NCBI RefSeq assembly: GCF_900096565.1
Contig: NZ_FMYP01000002.1
Coordinates: 1 to 64,000 of the forward strand
Direction of reading: 5' to 3'
Length of the DNA stretch: 64,000 nt
DNA from: Williamwhitmania taraxaci
GTDB lineage: Bacteria > Bacteroidota > Bacteroidia > Bacteroidales > Williamwhitmaniaceae
This document shows positions 45,071 to 53,744 of the stretch, piece by piece. Below the pieces are notes generated by a model. That model did no database searches, was not told where the DNA came from, and saw only the letters and a list, made by a program, of their open reading frames with translations. Within the stretch, counting starts at the first letter, position 1. Every line of letters begins with the position of its first letter. The position numbers and the translations under genes were made by a program.

Positions 45071-45206
45071 AATGAGTTAATTTGAAGATTTGAGAATTTG
45101 AAAATAAAATTCAAGGCACAGCAGATCGATCAACTGCCAGCTCGTTCAAGGAGGTGTGCCGACAGATTTTGCAGATAATAAAATGGACAATATGCCAATT
45201 CGATAA
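45071..45206. repeat. Direct repeat of about 135 bp, copy B
   Basis: This is the second copy of the unit at 44906-45040. It is followed by short repeats of TGCCAATA (45215-45240) and then by the heptamer array at 45252. I see no coding capacity that resembles a known protein. Confidence 0.85.
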
Positions 45207-45251
45207 GGAGAAAATGTGCCAATATGCCAATATGCCAATGGGCTTATAAAA

Positions 45252-45366
45252 AGTCGGAAGTCGGAAGTCGGAAGACAGAAGTCGGAAGACAGAAGACAGA
45301 AGACTGAAGACTGAGGACTGAGGACTGAAGACTGAAGACCGAAGACTGGAGACTGAATACTGACGA
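45252..45366. repeat. Heptamer tandem array 2 (AGACTGA-type units)
   Basis: About 16 consecutive 7-base units: AGTCGGA, AGACAGA, AGACTGA and GGACTGA. The complement of the main unit in array 1 (GTCTTCA) is TGAAGAC, a rotation of AGACTGA, so this array has the same unit in the opposite orientation. It lies 23 kb from array 1 and is more degenerate. Confidence 0.92.
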
Positions 45367-45579
45367 CTACCAACTGACGTATCTCCTGTAATCGTTGGAG
45401 AAATAATATTGTTAATCGAAAGCATAAATTGTAAAGCGATCCTGATGGGTCGCTTTCTTTCTTTATAACATACAGATTTAGGCCATCATAATCGCATCGG
45501 CTGACGCAAAAATTGCTTAACGAATTCTAATTGCAGTGATATTTTAGCCGAATTGCTTCAATTGTGTAGTTATTTAAGC

Positions 45580-45587
45580 TACTTTCG
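45580..45587 (+). promoter_or_regulatory. Possible -7 element of the wbpM-like gene
   Basis: TACTTTCG is one base away from TAnnTTTG and lies 22 bases ahead of ATG 45609. If real, it excludes the in-frame TTG at 45588 as the start. Confidence 0.4.
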
Positions 45588-45608
45588 TTGTGCCAAACCA
45601 GAAAATAT

Positions 45609-47528
45609 ATGTTTGAATCAATCTCTAATTTTGTTGAGAATCGGCTTCGAAGTGCTGCGCAACTTTTTGTGCCTTCTTGGGTAATCCTAAACCTCGATAT
45701 TATAATTAGCGTTGTTGGTATATTTATTACCTACCTGCTGCGTTTCAATTTCTCCATTCCCGTTGCAATTGTCGATACCCTCACCGTATCGATCGTGATA
45801 TACTTAGTTGTACGAGTTGGCGCATTTCTAAGTTTAGGAACCTACCGGATGTATATTCGGTATACCAGCATTAAGGATCTTATTCGGGTTGTTTTTACCA
45901 TTTTTCTCGGAAACGTTTTTTTTACTATTTTAAATTTTGGCTACTATAAGTTATCCGGGATTTTAATGGTTCCGCTTTCAATTATCATTATCGACTTCTT
46001 TATAACCTCCTATCTACTTATTGCCTTTCGAATATTTGCGAAATATACTATTCATGGGGTTACACAAGGTGGCAATCGAGCTTCAATTAATGTTTTGGTG
46101 TATGGCCGAGAGCATTTTTCGGTTTCTGTAAAACGAGCGCTGGAGTCAGACCAAGATTTACCCTATAAGGTAATAGGGTTTATGGATCATAATACCAAAG
46201 CTTTACACAAAACCATCGAGGGGCTTTCCATTTTTCCTTTAGAGGAGTTGGATCGGGTTATTTCCGATTACGATGTGAGGCAGTTAATATTTGCCGATGC
46301 TAAAATTCCGGCTGAGCAAAAGAATATTGTAGTCCAAATGTGCTTGAATCGTGGGGTAAAGGTAAAAAGTCTTAAGAACTTTACTGAACTTACCGAGGGT
46401 AGCGCAACGGTGCTCAAGGTGGATGAGATTCGGATTGAGGATCTGCTGGAGCGGGAACCAATTCTACTCGATGCTAATAAGATTTCGAGTTCGCTAAAGG
46501 GTAAGAATATCCTTGTAACGGGTGCTGCGGGTTCCATTGGTAGTGAGATTGTTCGTCAGGTGTTCTCCTACTACCCTGGGAAACTTATTCTACTAGATCA
46601 GGCAGAAACACCGCTTTACTTCGTGGAGTTGGAGATGCTAGGGAAATTCCCCGATCGAAAGGATCAAATTGAAGTTGTGATTGGGGATATTGCTGATCCG
46701 TTGCGCATGCGGAAGATTTTTGAGGCATTCAAGATTGATGTTATTTTCCATGCTGCAGCGTATAAGCATGTGCCGCTAATGGAGAATAATCCTAGGGAAG
46801 CAATTAAGAATAATGTTTTTGGAACAAAAAATTTGGCCGATTTGGCGGTCGAGTTTGGTGTCGAGAAATTTGTTATGATCTCGACCGATAAGGCGGTAAA
46901 CCCAACAAACGTTATGGGTGCAACCAAGCGGATGGCTGAAATCTATACCCAATCGTTCGGTGGATTTGCTCGCACGCAGTTTATCACTACCCGTTTTGGG
47001 AATGTACTTGGCTCAAATGGATCAGTTATTCCATTGTTTAAGAAACAGATCGATCAAGGTGGCCCGTTGACGGTAACCCATCCTGAGGTTACTCGGTTTT
47101 TCATGACTATTCCCGAGGCTTGTCAGCTTGTGCTTGAGGCCAGCGTTATGGGTCATGGAGGTGAGATTTTTATCTTCGACATGGGCAAGAGTGTAAAGAT
47201 TGTCGACTTGGCTAAGAATATGATTCGGTTGTCGGGGCATAAGGTTGGGACGGATATGCAGATTGTATTTACAGGTCTGCGACCGGGTGAGAAACTCTAT
47301 GAGGAGTTGCTTAATACTGGCGAGAATACCTTGCCAACCTATCATCCCAAGATAATGACAGCTAGCATTGTAAAGATGCCACATGACTTAATTCAGCAGT
47401 ACATGGACGAGATTTCGACTGGTCTGGATGAGGATTTGGACAACTTTTGGCTCGTTACTAAGATGAAAGTGGTAGTGCCCGAATATGTGAGTCAAAACTC
47501 TATATATTCCACGCTCGATAAGAAGTAA
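45609..47528 (+). CDS. wbpM: Membrane-bound UDP-N-acetylglucosamine 4,6-dehydratase (WbpM/CapD/PglF family)
   Basis: The 639-residue protein has four or five membrane helices in the first 150 residues, then a CoA-binding-like domain. The long SDR domain starts at ILVTGAAGSIGSEIVRQ. VIFHAAAYKHVPLMENNP, MISTDKAVNPTNVMGATKR (the Met-x3-Lys pair that replaces Tyr-x3-Lys in this family) and FGNVLGSNGSVIPLFKKQI are all typical. It makes UDP-2-acetamido-2,6-dideoxy-4-keto-hexose. With WbpV-like (33259) and WbpL-like (34141) proteins it completes an initiation pathway for the repeat unit. I chose ATG 45609; an earlier TTG at 45588 touches the likely promoter. Confidence 0.92.
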   Translation: MFESISNFVENRLRSAAQLFVPSWVILNLDIIISVVGIFITYLLRFNFSIPVAIVDTLTVSIVIYLVVRVGAFLSLGTYRMYIRYTSIKDLIRVVFTIFLGNVFFTILNFGYYKLSGILMVPLSIIIIDFFITSYLLIAFRIFAKYTIHGVTQGGNRASINVLVYGREHFSVSVKRALESDQDLPYKVIGFMDHNTKALHKTIEGLSIFPLEELDRVISDYDVRQLIFADAKIPAEQKNIVVQMCLNRGVKVKSLKNFTELTEGSATVLKVDEIRIEDLLEREPILLDANKISSSLKGKNILVTGAAGSIGSEIVRQVFSYYPGKLILLDQAETPLYFVELEMLGKFPDRKDQIEVVIGDIADPLRMRKIFEAFKIDVIFHAAAYKHVPLMENNPREAIKNNVFGTKNLADLAVEFGVEKFVMISTDKAVNPTNVMGATKRMAEIYTQSFGGFARTQFITTRFGNVLGSNGSVIPLFKKQIDQGGPLTVTHPEVTRFFMTIPEACQLVLEASVMGHGGEIFIFDMGKSVKIVDLAKNMIRLSGHKVGTDMQIVFTGLRPGEKLYEELLNTGENTLPTYHPKIMTASIVKMPHDLIQQYMDEISTGLDEDLDNFWLVTKMKVVVPEYVSQNSIYSTLDKK

Positions 47529-47864
47529 GATTTTAAATCTTACGAAGGCTTTTTTATATGCCTTCGTAAAGGTTGTCTCTGACAAAGTTTATATTGAAAA
47601 GATCAATTACTTCCCCAGTATTGAGAGACTAAGTGCAGTGAGTTAAGGTGTCTTTTTGTGGATGTCCTCCGAAATTTTATAACTGCATAACGTCGCAGCG
47701 ACTAGAAAATAAGATAAGTGAATGACCAATCCTAGTGTGTCTTTTCTCGACCTTAATGTGATCGTTAATCAAATCAGATACTATTGTAATAAGAGTTGTA
47801 ACCTGACTTGCAAGTGAAATTGCTGAAGAATACAAATAAAAAAAGCGGGCTAAGCCCGCTTTTT
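47529..47864. other. Intergenic region between wbpM and the Wzz-like gene
   Basis: The 336 bases hold no gene. A hairpin TTACGAAGGC / GCCTTCGTAA (47540-47549 and 47560-47569) follows the wbpM stop; its loop is T-rich but no T-run follows, so its role as a terminator is doubtful. A strong bidirectional terminator lies at 47836-47867. Confidence 0.6.
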
Positions 47865-47867
47865 TTA
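47836..47867. terminator. Bidirectional terminator between wbpM and the Wzz-like gene
   Basis: The stem AAAAAAAGCGGGC / GCCCGCTTTTTTT has a TAA loop and T-runs on both strands. It overlaps the stop codon of the Wzz-like gene by a few bases. Confidence 0.9.
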
Positions 47868-48833
47868 ATATTGCTTTTGCCCTATTAAAGTTATTATTGT
47901 TCTTTTGTATTGCCATAAAAGAGATAATATAAACCCGAGTAGTGCAAAGGAAAGTCCCCATGATTTCACATACTTAGTCCAAGGGTTTACTGCTTTTGAC
48001 AGCGGTGTAAAGTCTTGAATGATTGTCAATGGATCGGGATCTACGATTAATGATTTCTCAAGTTTTTGTTTTTGAGACACCAGTTTAATAATGTCAGGAT
48101 AAATTAGTTTAATTTCCTTTTCATTGAGCAATACCATTTGGCCATTCCCTGACTTTTGCATCAGGTTATTTCGATAGGATTTCTGGAGGCTATCTAAATT
48201 TTTTAGTTCTCTATCCATTGAACTGATCATGATGGCAGTCTGTTCTTTACGAACTTCATTGTTTTTTGCGATATATGGATTCTTCCATATGTATTTTTGC
48301 AAACCATCTCTCAGATCTGAAAAAACATCCTCGTTAAAAACCTCTACTTTTACGAATACCATATTCCTAACAATTCGTTGAGAGGTATCTTTGGCGTTAT
48401 AGGTCTCTAAATAGTCGATGTAATCGGCAATGGAGTCTCTGTTTATATCAATGCCATAGTAGGCTTTAATGAGCTTAATTTGCGCTGCCTGCCGTGGCGA
48501 TGTTTCAAGGTAGCGAGCTAGCATTTCGAAGTTATTGTTAATGCACAAATCGTTGAGCTGATTTATTGCGTCCACCACAATATTATTTTCGGTGGAGTTG
48601 CATTTGGCAACCATATTCGATGTGTAGAATCGGTTTGTGTTGAAGAATAGCAGTAAACCAATACTCACACCAATGCAGGTAAATGTCAAAATCCAGAGGC
48701 TTTTTCTGATGAGCAGCAGGAAAAATTGATAAATTAGGTTAATCCCCCAATTAATTCCTTTCTGGATGGACTTCCCCATTCGATTAAATAGATCGAGCAG
48801 GTCAATCTCTTCGTTATGTTTCTGATTTTCCAT
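47865..48833 (-). CDS. Wzz-like polysaccharide chain-length determinant (PCP family)
   Basis: The 322-residue protein has two membrane helices near the ends (residues about 42-65, LWILTFTCIGVSIGLLLFF; and about 292-310, WGLSFALLGFILSLLWQ) and a long helical periplasmic part between, with a coiled-coil stretch (SSMDRELKNLDSLQKSYRNNLMQ). The proline-containing region before the second helix (FTPLSKAVNPWTKYVKSWG) is the usual PCP feature. Such proteins set the length of O-antigen or capsule chains made by Wzy. There is no kinase domain. The gene faces the polysaccharide locus from the opposite strand. Confidence 0.75.
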   Translation of the reverse strand: MENQKHNEEIDLLDLFNRMGKSIQKGINWGINLIYQFFLLLIRKSLWILTFTCIGVSIGLLLFFNTNRFYTSNMVAKCNSTENNIVVDAINQLNDLCINNNFEMLARYLETSPRQAAQIKLIKAYYGIDINRDSIADYIDYLETYNAKDTSQRIVRNMVFVKVEVFNEDVFSDLRDGLQKYIWKNPYIAKNNEVRKEQTAIMISSMDRELKNLDSLQKSYRNNLMQKSGNGQMVLLNEKEIKLIYPDIIKLVSQKQKLEKSLIVDPDPLTIIQDFTPLSKAVNPWTKYVKSWGLSFALLGFILSLLWQYKRTIITLIGQKQY

Positions 48834-48920
48834 TTAGCTTAGTTTTGTACAAATGTATAAAAACTCTTTCAATGTACGTTCGTTATTCTGAAATGTCAAT
48901 TACGTATAATCTTAATTATA

Positions 48921-48951
48921 CAAAAAAAAGGCCGCCTTGTAGGGCGGCCTC
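48921..48951 (-). terminator. Terminator of the methylmalonyl-CoA decarboxylase operon
   Basis: On the minus strand, the stem AGGCCGCC / GGCGGCCT with a short loop (CTACAA) is followed by eight T residues. It lies about 20 bases past the stop of the beta-subunit gene. Confidence 0.9.
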
Positions 48952-48969
48952 TATTCTAAACTATCTTGA

Positions 48970-50133
48970 TTATGATAGGAAGCTGAGCAAGATACCTGCG
49001 GCAACTGCACTACCAATAACTCCGGCTACATTTGGACCCATGGCGTGCATCAGCAAATAGTTGGTCTTATCATATTCCTGACCAACAATATGCGAAACGC
49101 GTGCACTATCGGGAACTGCCGAAACACCGGCGTTTCCAATGAGCGGATTAATCTTATTTCCCTCTTTCAAGAATAGGTTGAAGGCCTTAACAAAGAGCAC
49201 TCCACCTGTGGTTGCAATAATGAAAGAGGCCGCTCCAATAGCAAATATACCAAGGCTACTACCGGTAAGGAACGTAGTGGCTTGCGTAGAAGCACCCACA
49301 GTTATCCCCAGAAGGATGGTAACAATATCGATGAGCGGGCCCTTAGCTGTATCGGCCAAACGCTTAGTTACGGTACTTTCCTTTAGTAAGTTACCGAAGA
49401 ATAGCATTCCAAGAAGTGGCATGCCTGAAGGAACCAAGAAGGTGGTGAGCAACAGACCAACAATAGGGAAGAGGATTTTTTCCAACTTCGAAACCTGGCG
49501 AGGTGCTTTCATCCGAATTAGGCGCTCCTTTTTGTTGGTGAGCAACTTCATGATGGGAGGCTGAATCACCGGAACTAAGGCCATGTAGGAGTATGCCGAT
49601 ATGGCAATGGCTCCCATAAGACTTGGTGCTAATCGTGATGAAAGGAATATAGCAGTTGGACCATCGGCACCGCCGATAATTCCAATTGCACCAGCTTCTT
49701 CCGGCGAAAAACCCATTGCTAGAGCCGCCATGTATGCACCAAAAATACCGAGTTGAGCCGCTGCTCCAATAAGCATCAGCTTCGGGTTCGATATTAGCGC
49801 ACTAAAATCGGTCATAGCTCCAATACCAAGGAATATCAGAGGCGGATAAATCCCCTTTGTTACTCCAAAGTAAAGGTAGTTCATTACACTGCCCGATTCG
49901 TAGATACCCACCTGCATGCCTGGGTAGAAGGGAACGTTTCCTATGATAATCCCAAATCCGATAGGAATAAGTAGGAGTGGTTCATACTCCTTTGCAATGG
50001 CCAAGTAGATAAAGAGTAATCCTACAAGTATCATGGCAACATGCCCTAACGTAAAGTTAGAGAATGAGGTATATGCCAAGAATTGTTCCAGATTATCCTT
50101 TAAGAAGGTGAAAAAGTTAGTTGAGTTTTCCAT
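48970..50133 (-). CDS. mmdB: Sodium-pumping decarboxylase beta subunit (MmdB/OadB/GcdB)
   Basis: The 387-residue protein has about 10 membrane helices. LFIGIGAMTDFSALISNPKL-like wording (here FLGIGAMTDFSALISNPKL), IIGGADGPTAIFLSSRLAP (with the Asp used in Na+ movement) and GNAGVSAVPDSARVSH are signatures of the family. It removes CO2 from carboxybiotin and exports Na+. It is the last gene of a five-gene operon (mce, mmdA, oadG-type, biotin carrier, mmdB) and starts 5 bases after the carrier gene. Confidence 0.95.
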   Translation of the reverse strand: MENSTNFFTFLKDNLEQFLAYTSFSNFTLGHVAMILVGLLFIYLAIAKEYEPLLLIPIGFGIIIGNVPFYPGMQVGIYESGSVMNYLYFGVTKGIYPPLIFLGIGAMTDFSALISNPKLMLIGAAAQLGIFGAYMAALAMGFSPEEAGAIGIIGGADGPTAIFLSSRLAPSLMGAIAISAYSYMALVPVIQPPIMKLLTNKKERLIRMKAPRQVSKLEKILFPIVGLLLTTFLVPSGMPLLGMLFFGNLLKESTVTKRLADTAKGPLIDIVTILLGITVGASTQATTFLTGSSLGIFAIGAASFIIATTGGVLFVKAFNLFLKEGNKINPLIGNAGVSAVPDSARVSHIVGQEYDKTNYLLMHAMGPNVAGVIGSAVAAGILLSFLS

Positions 50134-50138
50134 GGCTA

Positions 50139-50576
50139 TTACCCGATAATAATGAGAACATCACCTTCGAGAACGGATCCACCTTTGCTTACCTTAATTT
50201 CCTTAATGGTTCCCTCTTTATCGGAGTCGATATTGTTTTCCATTTTCATGGCCTCAAGTAAAAGCAATTTCTGTCCCATTTTAATATAGTCGCCCTCTTT
50301 TACATAGAGATCGAGGATAACCCCAGGAAGTGGCGATTTAATCGCTCCGGCAGTTGCAACGCCTGGGCTTTGGGTTCTTGCCAACGAGGGATGAGCATCG
50401 GTGGAGGGAACAGCTGCAGGGCGAACCAACTTAGGGGTTTTTACCTGTTTTAGTTCCTTATCGACTTCAACCTTATATGGTGTTCCGTTAACTTCGAGAT
50501 CGGCGATATTGCCTTCTACGTTATTGATGTTAACGTTATATTCGCTTCCGTTGATTTTAAATTTGAATTCTTTCAT
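50139..50576 (-). CDS. mmdC: Biotin carrier subunit of the decarboxylase (MmdC/GcdC type)
   Basis: The 145-residue protein has an N-terminal part (to about 55), an Ala/Pro-containing linker and a biotinyl domain with GAIKSPLPGVILDLYVKEGD and EAMKMENNI, where Lys is biotinylated. The carrier brings CO2 from the carboxyltransferase (mmdA) to the membrane subunit (mmdB). It is 6 bases after the gamma-type gene and 5 bases before mmdB. Confidence 0.94.
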   Translation of the reverse strand: MKEFKFKINGSEYNVNINNVEGNIADLEVNGTPYKVEVDKELKQVKTPKLVRPAAVPSTDAHPSLARTQSPGVATAGAIKSPLPGVILDLYVKEGDYIKMGQKLLLLEAMKMENNIDSDKEGTIKEIKVSKGGSVLEGDVLIIIG

Positions 50577-50582
50577 GACCTG

Positions 50583-51491
50583 CTAGCGATTAAATTCTGG
50601 TTTGCGGGTTTGTAATGGTGGCATTTGTCTTAAACCGTATATTTTTGAACTCCAAGGCGAGTAGGTCTTGGTGACACGGTTTATGGTAAGGATAGTCGAC
50701 TCTTGGTCGTGCAGTTCTGTTTCGTATAAGTAGAGGGCTGCCGAAATAGCCGCAATTACATCACCCGAAATCTCTGCCTCTTGTATCTCCTTTTGGGTAA
50801 CCTCTGAAGTTCCAGAAGACTTTTTCACCTGAGCTGTCATATTGGCTTTCCCAATAAACTTAAAGAATAGATAGAGCAGCATTAAGGCTGTAAACACCAC
50901 AGACATAGCTGATATAGCCATTCCTATGCCGATAGGGTCTGCAGCCGCAAACCGAGTACCAGGAGAGACCATCTCTTCGGTTATGTTTGTGGCCATTGGT
51001 GTTGTCTTATCTAATTTCCCAATTACAACATCCCCATCGGCTATTCGTCCAAAAGAAATATCTCCTGTTTGTTGGGGAATGCTCATGCTATCGATTAGCG
51101 TTCTCCCATCACCATCAAAAAGGGCGATAAACTTTGAGGTCGAATCCATCTTGAAGTTGAGATGGAATGTTCCATGCGTAGTTTTACCATCAGCAAAAAA
51201 AATGGTAAACGAACGGGTCTCAACCACAGTATTTTGATCCTTTGTTGGAATCCTATACTTCGTGGGATTACTCATGTCGTCGGTGAAGTAGCAACCGGCT
51301 ACGTTTACCTTATTGTAAGCTGTATTGAACAGCTCTACCCAGGCACTACGGCTTCCAAAGTTATCAACATAGCTTGAGTTGTTGATTAGGAGCACTTCAT
51401 TAATTCGAAGGTCTCTTGCACTTTGAGCAAATCCTGCATAGGTTAAGGTGAACAATCCCAGAGTAAATGCAAGTTTTTTAACTAATTTCAT
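50583..51491 (-). CDS. OadG-type gamma subunit fused to a secreted lamin-tail-like domain
   Basis: The 302-residue protein has a signal peptide (MKLVKKLAFTLGLFTLTYAG). Residues about 25-140 (LRINEVLLINNSSYVDNFGSRSAWVELFNTAYNKVNVAGCYFTDD..) match the lamin-tail domain pattern: NEV near the start, W-V-E-L-x-N in the middle and a G/D-rich turn. A membrane helix (residues about 190-212) and a charged C-terminal region (QEAEISGDVIAAISAALYLY) correspond to OadG, the small gamma subunit that holds the complex together. The fusion places the added domain in the periplasm. Position between mmdA and the carrier gene supports a subunit role. Confidence 0.8.
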   Translation of the reverse strand: MKLVKKLAFTLGLFTLTYAGFAQSARDLRINEVLLINNSSYVDNFGSRSAWVELFNTAYNKVNVAGCYFTDDMSNPTKYRIPTKDQNTVVETRSFTIFFADGKTTHGTFHLNFKMDSTSKFIALFDGDGRTLIDSMSIPQQTGDISFGRIADGDVVIGKLDKTTPMATNITEEMVSPGTRFAAADPIGIGMAISAMSVVFTALMLLYLFFKFIGKANMTAQVKKSSGTSEVTQKEIQEAEISGDVIAAISAALYLYETELHDQESTILTINRVTKTYSPWSSKIYGLRQMPPLQTRKPEFNR

Positions 51492-51509
51492 ACTGCTTTA
51501 CATTAGGGA

Positions 51510-53072
51510 TTAAAGTGGCAAGTTAGAGTGCTTCTTAGGAGGATTGACATCCTTTTTAGTAGCAAGCGCTTGTAACGCTCTGATAATTCTAAAGCGGGTA
51601 GCGCGGGGTTCAATTACATCGTCGATGTAGCCAAACTTTGCTGCAACAAATGGGTTGGCGAATTTTTCACGGTATTCCTGCTCTTTTTCGATAAGCAGTG
51701 CCACCTTTGCTTTTTCATCGTCAATGTTGCTTAACTCGCGGCTAAGAAGTACTTCAATGGCACCCTTTGGACCCATAACTGCAATTTCGCCGCTTGGCCA
51801 AGAGTAGTTAATATCGCCGCGAAGGTGTTTCGAACTCATTACATCGTATGCTCCACCGTACGCCTTACGCAGGATAATGGTGATCTTAGGAACGGTAGCT
51901 TCGCCATAGGCAAAGAGCAACTTAGCTCCATGGATAATAATTCCGCCATATTCTTGTGCGGTTCCAGGTAGGAATCCAGGAACATCCACCAAAGTAACGA
52001 TTGGAATATTAAAGGCATCGCAGAAGCGAACAAATCGAGCCGCTTTTCTGGATGAGTTGATATCGAGCACACCGGCCATATACTTAGGCTGGTTGGCTAC
52101 CATTCCTACACTCACGCCGTTGAAACGGGCAAAACCCACTACAATGTTGGGAGCATAATCGCGGTGAACTTGGAGAAACTCGGCATTATCAACGATGGAG
52201 TGAATTACGTCCAAAACGTCGTAAGGCTTGTTTGTATTATCGGGGATAATTTCGTTGAGTGCGTCATCCAACCTATCAATTGGATCGGTGCAAGGGATAA
52301 TAGGAGCCTCCTCAAGGTTATTCTGGGGAAGGTAACTAAGCAGTTTGCGAAGAATTAGAATTCCCTCTTCCTCGTTTTCGGCAACAAAGTGGGCAACGCC
52401 CGATTTGGTTGCGTGAACAGATGCTCCACCCAGTTGCTCTTGGGTAACATCTTCACCGGTAACAGTTTTAACAACCTTTGGACCAGTCACAAACATGTAG
52501 CTGGTGTCCTTAGTCATCATAATAAAGTCGGTAAGGGCTGGGGAGTAAACTGCACCACCAGCACACGGTCCAAAAATGGCTGAAATTTGAGGAATAACTC
52601 CAGAAGCCATGATGTTACGTTGGAAAATTTCGGCGTATCCACCTAAACTCTTTACGCCTTCTTGGATACGTGCTCCACCTGAGTCGTTAATTCCAATCAA
52701 AGGTGCACCAACCTTCATGGCCATATCCATTACCTTACAGATTTTGGCAGCGAACATTTCGGATAGCGAGCCACCAAAAACGGTAAAATCTTGGGAAAAC
52801 ACATAAACCAAACGTCCGTCGATGGTACCGTAACCGGTAACAACACCGTCGGCAAGGTAGCTTTCCTTCTCTAATCCAAAGTCGATACAGCGGTGCGATA
52901 CAAACATATCGAACTCTTCGAAACTGCCCTCGTCGAGGAGCATATCGAGGCGCTCACGGGCCGTGAATTTGCCTTTTTTGTGTTGGGCTTCAATTCTTTT
53001 CTCTCCACCACCGAGCTTTGCCTGCTCCCGTAGCTTGATTAATTCTTTAATTTTGTCCTGGTTGGTGCTCAT
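51510..53072 (-). CDS. mmdA: Methylmalonyl-CoA decarboxylase alpha subunit / acyl-CoA carboxyltransferase
   Basis: The 520-residue protein has the two-part crotonase-like carboxyltransferase fold. [41 protein letters not shown] (N-domain), [20 protein letters not shown], and [36 protein letters not shown] (C-domain, oxyanion and acyl-CoA sites) are conserved. It moves the carboxyl group of methylmalonyl-CoA to biotin, making propionyl-CoA. The mce gene lies 48 bases upstream. Without the membrane subunits it would be called propionyl-CoA carboxylase beta; the operon decides for the decarboxylase. Confidence 0.94.
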   Translation of the reverse strand: MSTNQDKIKELIKLREQAKLGGGEKRIEAQHKKGKFTARERLDMLLDEGSFEEFDMFVSHRCIDFGLEKESYLADGVVTGYGTIDGRLVYVFSQDFTVFGGSLSEMFAAKICKVMDMAMKVGAPLIGINDSGGARIQEGVKSLGGYAEIFQRNIMASGVIPQISAIFGPCAGGAVYSPALTDFIMMTKDTSYMFVTGPKVVKTVTGEDVTQEQLGGASVHATKSGVAHFVAENEEEGILILRKLLSYLPQNNLEEAPIIPCTDPIDRLDDALNEIIPDNTNKPYDVLDVIHSIVDNAEFLQVHRDYAPNIVVGFARFNGVSVGMVANQPKYMAGVLDINSSRKAARFVRFCDAFNIPIVTLVDVPGFLPGTAQEYGGIIIHGAKLLFAYGEATVPKITIILRKAYGGAYDVMSSKHLRGDINYSWPSGEIAVMGPKGAIEVLLSRELSNIDDEKAKVALLIEKEQEYREKFANPFVAAKFGYIDDVIEPRATRFRIIRALQALATKKDVNPPKKHSNLPL

Positions 53073-53120
53073 ACCTAAGGATGTTTAGTTTATGTTGAAG
53101 TTGTTGAAGTAGAACGGTAA

Positions 53121-53534
53121 TTATTTCTTGTTTTTGTCTTCGCAAAGTTCGGTAAGAACTCCAAAGGTCGATTTGGGGTGGAGAAAGGCGATAGATAAAC
53201 CTTCTGCTCCTTTTCGTGGGGCTTTGTCGATTAGCTGAACGCCGTTGCTTTCGGCATCGACAAGTGCTTGCTCAATATCTTGAACAGCAAATGCCATGTG
53301 GTGAATACCTTCGCCCTTTTTCTCTATAAATTTACCAATAGGTCCTTCGGGATCGGTCGATTCAAGTAGCTCAATTTTGGTTTGACCCACCATGAAAAAA
53401 GCGGTCTTAACCTTTTGATCGGCTACGACTTCGAGATTGTAGCATTTTAATCCTAAAACGTTTTCCCAGTAAGGAATCGCTTGTTCGAGGCTCTTTACGG
53501 CGATGCCGATGTGCTCGATATGGGTTGGTTGCAT
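53121..53534 (-). CDS. mce: Methylmalonyl-CoA epimerase
   Basis: The 137-residue protein is a glyoxalase-fold enzyme: HIEHIGIAVKSLEQAIPYWE, KTAFFMVGQTKIELLE, GIHHMAFAVQDIEQAL and HPKSTFGVLTELCE carry the metal ligands (His, Gln/Glu, His, Glu). It interconverts the (R) and (S) forms of methylmalonyl-CoA, feeding the decarboxylase encoded just downstream. It is the first gene of the operon, with a TACTTTTG promoter element 25 bases upstream. Confidence 0.95.
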   Translation of the reverse strand: MQPTHIEHIGIAVKSLEQAIPYWENVLGLKCYNLEVVADQKVKTAFFMVGQTKIELLESTDPEGPIGKFIEKKGEGIHHMAFAVQDIEQALVDAESNGVQLIDKAPRKGAEGLSIAFLHPKSTFGVLTELCEDKNKK

Positions 53535-53558
53535 AAATTTGGGGTTTAGATTATTTTA

Positions 53559-53566
53559 CAAAAGTA
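53559..53566 (-). promoter_or_regulatory. -7 promoter element of the mce-mmd operon
   Basis: TACTTTTG on the minus strand fits TAnnTTTG, 25 bases ahead of the mce start. No exact TTTG was found at -33. Confidence 0.5.
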
Positions 53567-53694
53567 ACTCTATCTATCGTTTACATCCCTAAAAAAAATA
53601 TGTTTTATCACACCTTTAAACCTTGTTATACAACATCTAATCACCCTCGTGTAGACAAATCTAGTACATAAGATTCGAACTTACTTAATTTCGT

Positions 53695-53702
53695 TATTTT
53701 TG
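53695..53702 (+). promoter_or_regulatory. -7 promoter element of the LtaS-like gene
   Basis: TATTTTTG fits TAnnTTTG, 43 bases ahead of the start at 53745. It is divergent from the mce promoter. Confidence 0.5.
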
Positions 53703-53744
53703 CACTCGTGCTTCTAATGCCGCTCGAAACTTAAACCAGATCCC

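Larger units (their letters stand above)
44916..45608. other. Repeat-rich intergenic region
   Basis: About 690 bases without a gene. It holds the two 135-base direct repeats, TGCCAATA-type octamer repeats, heptamer array 2 and, just ahead of the next gene, a promoter-like TACTTTCG. Open frames on either strand here are low-complexity by-products of the repeats. Confidence 0.8.

Noticed and set aside
45111-45425. Open frames on the minus strand over the heptamer array 2
   Set aside because: They consist of low-complexity repeats of Ser, Val, Phe and Leu produced by the 7-base units, with the rest from the direct repeats.
47540-47569. Terminator after wbpM
   Set aside because: The hairpin is good but no T-run follows it. 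The better candidate is the bidirectional hairpin at 47836-47867.
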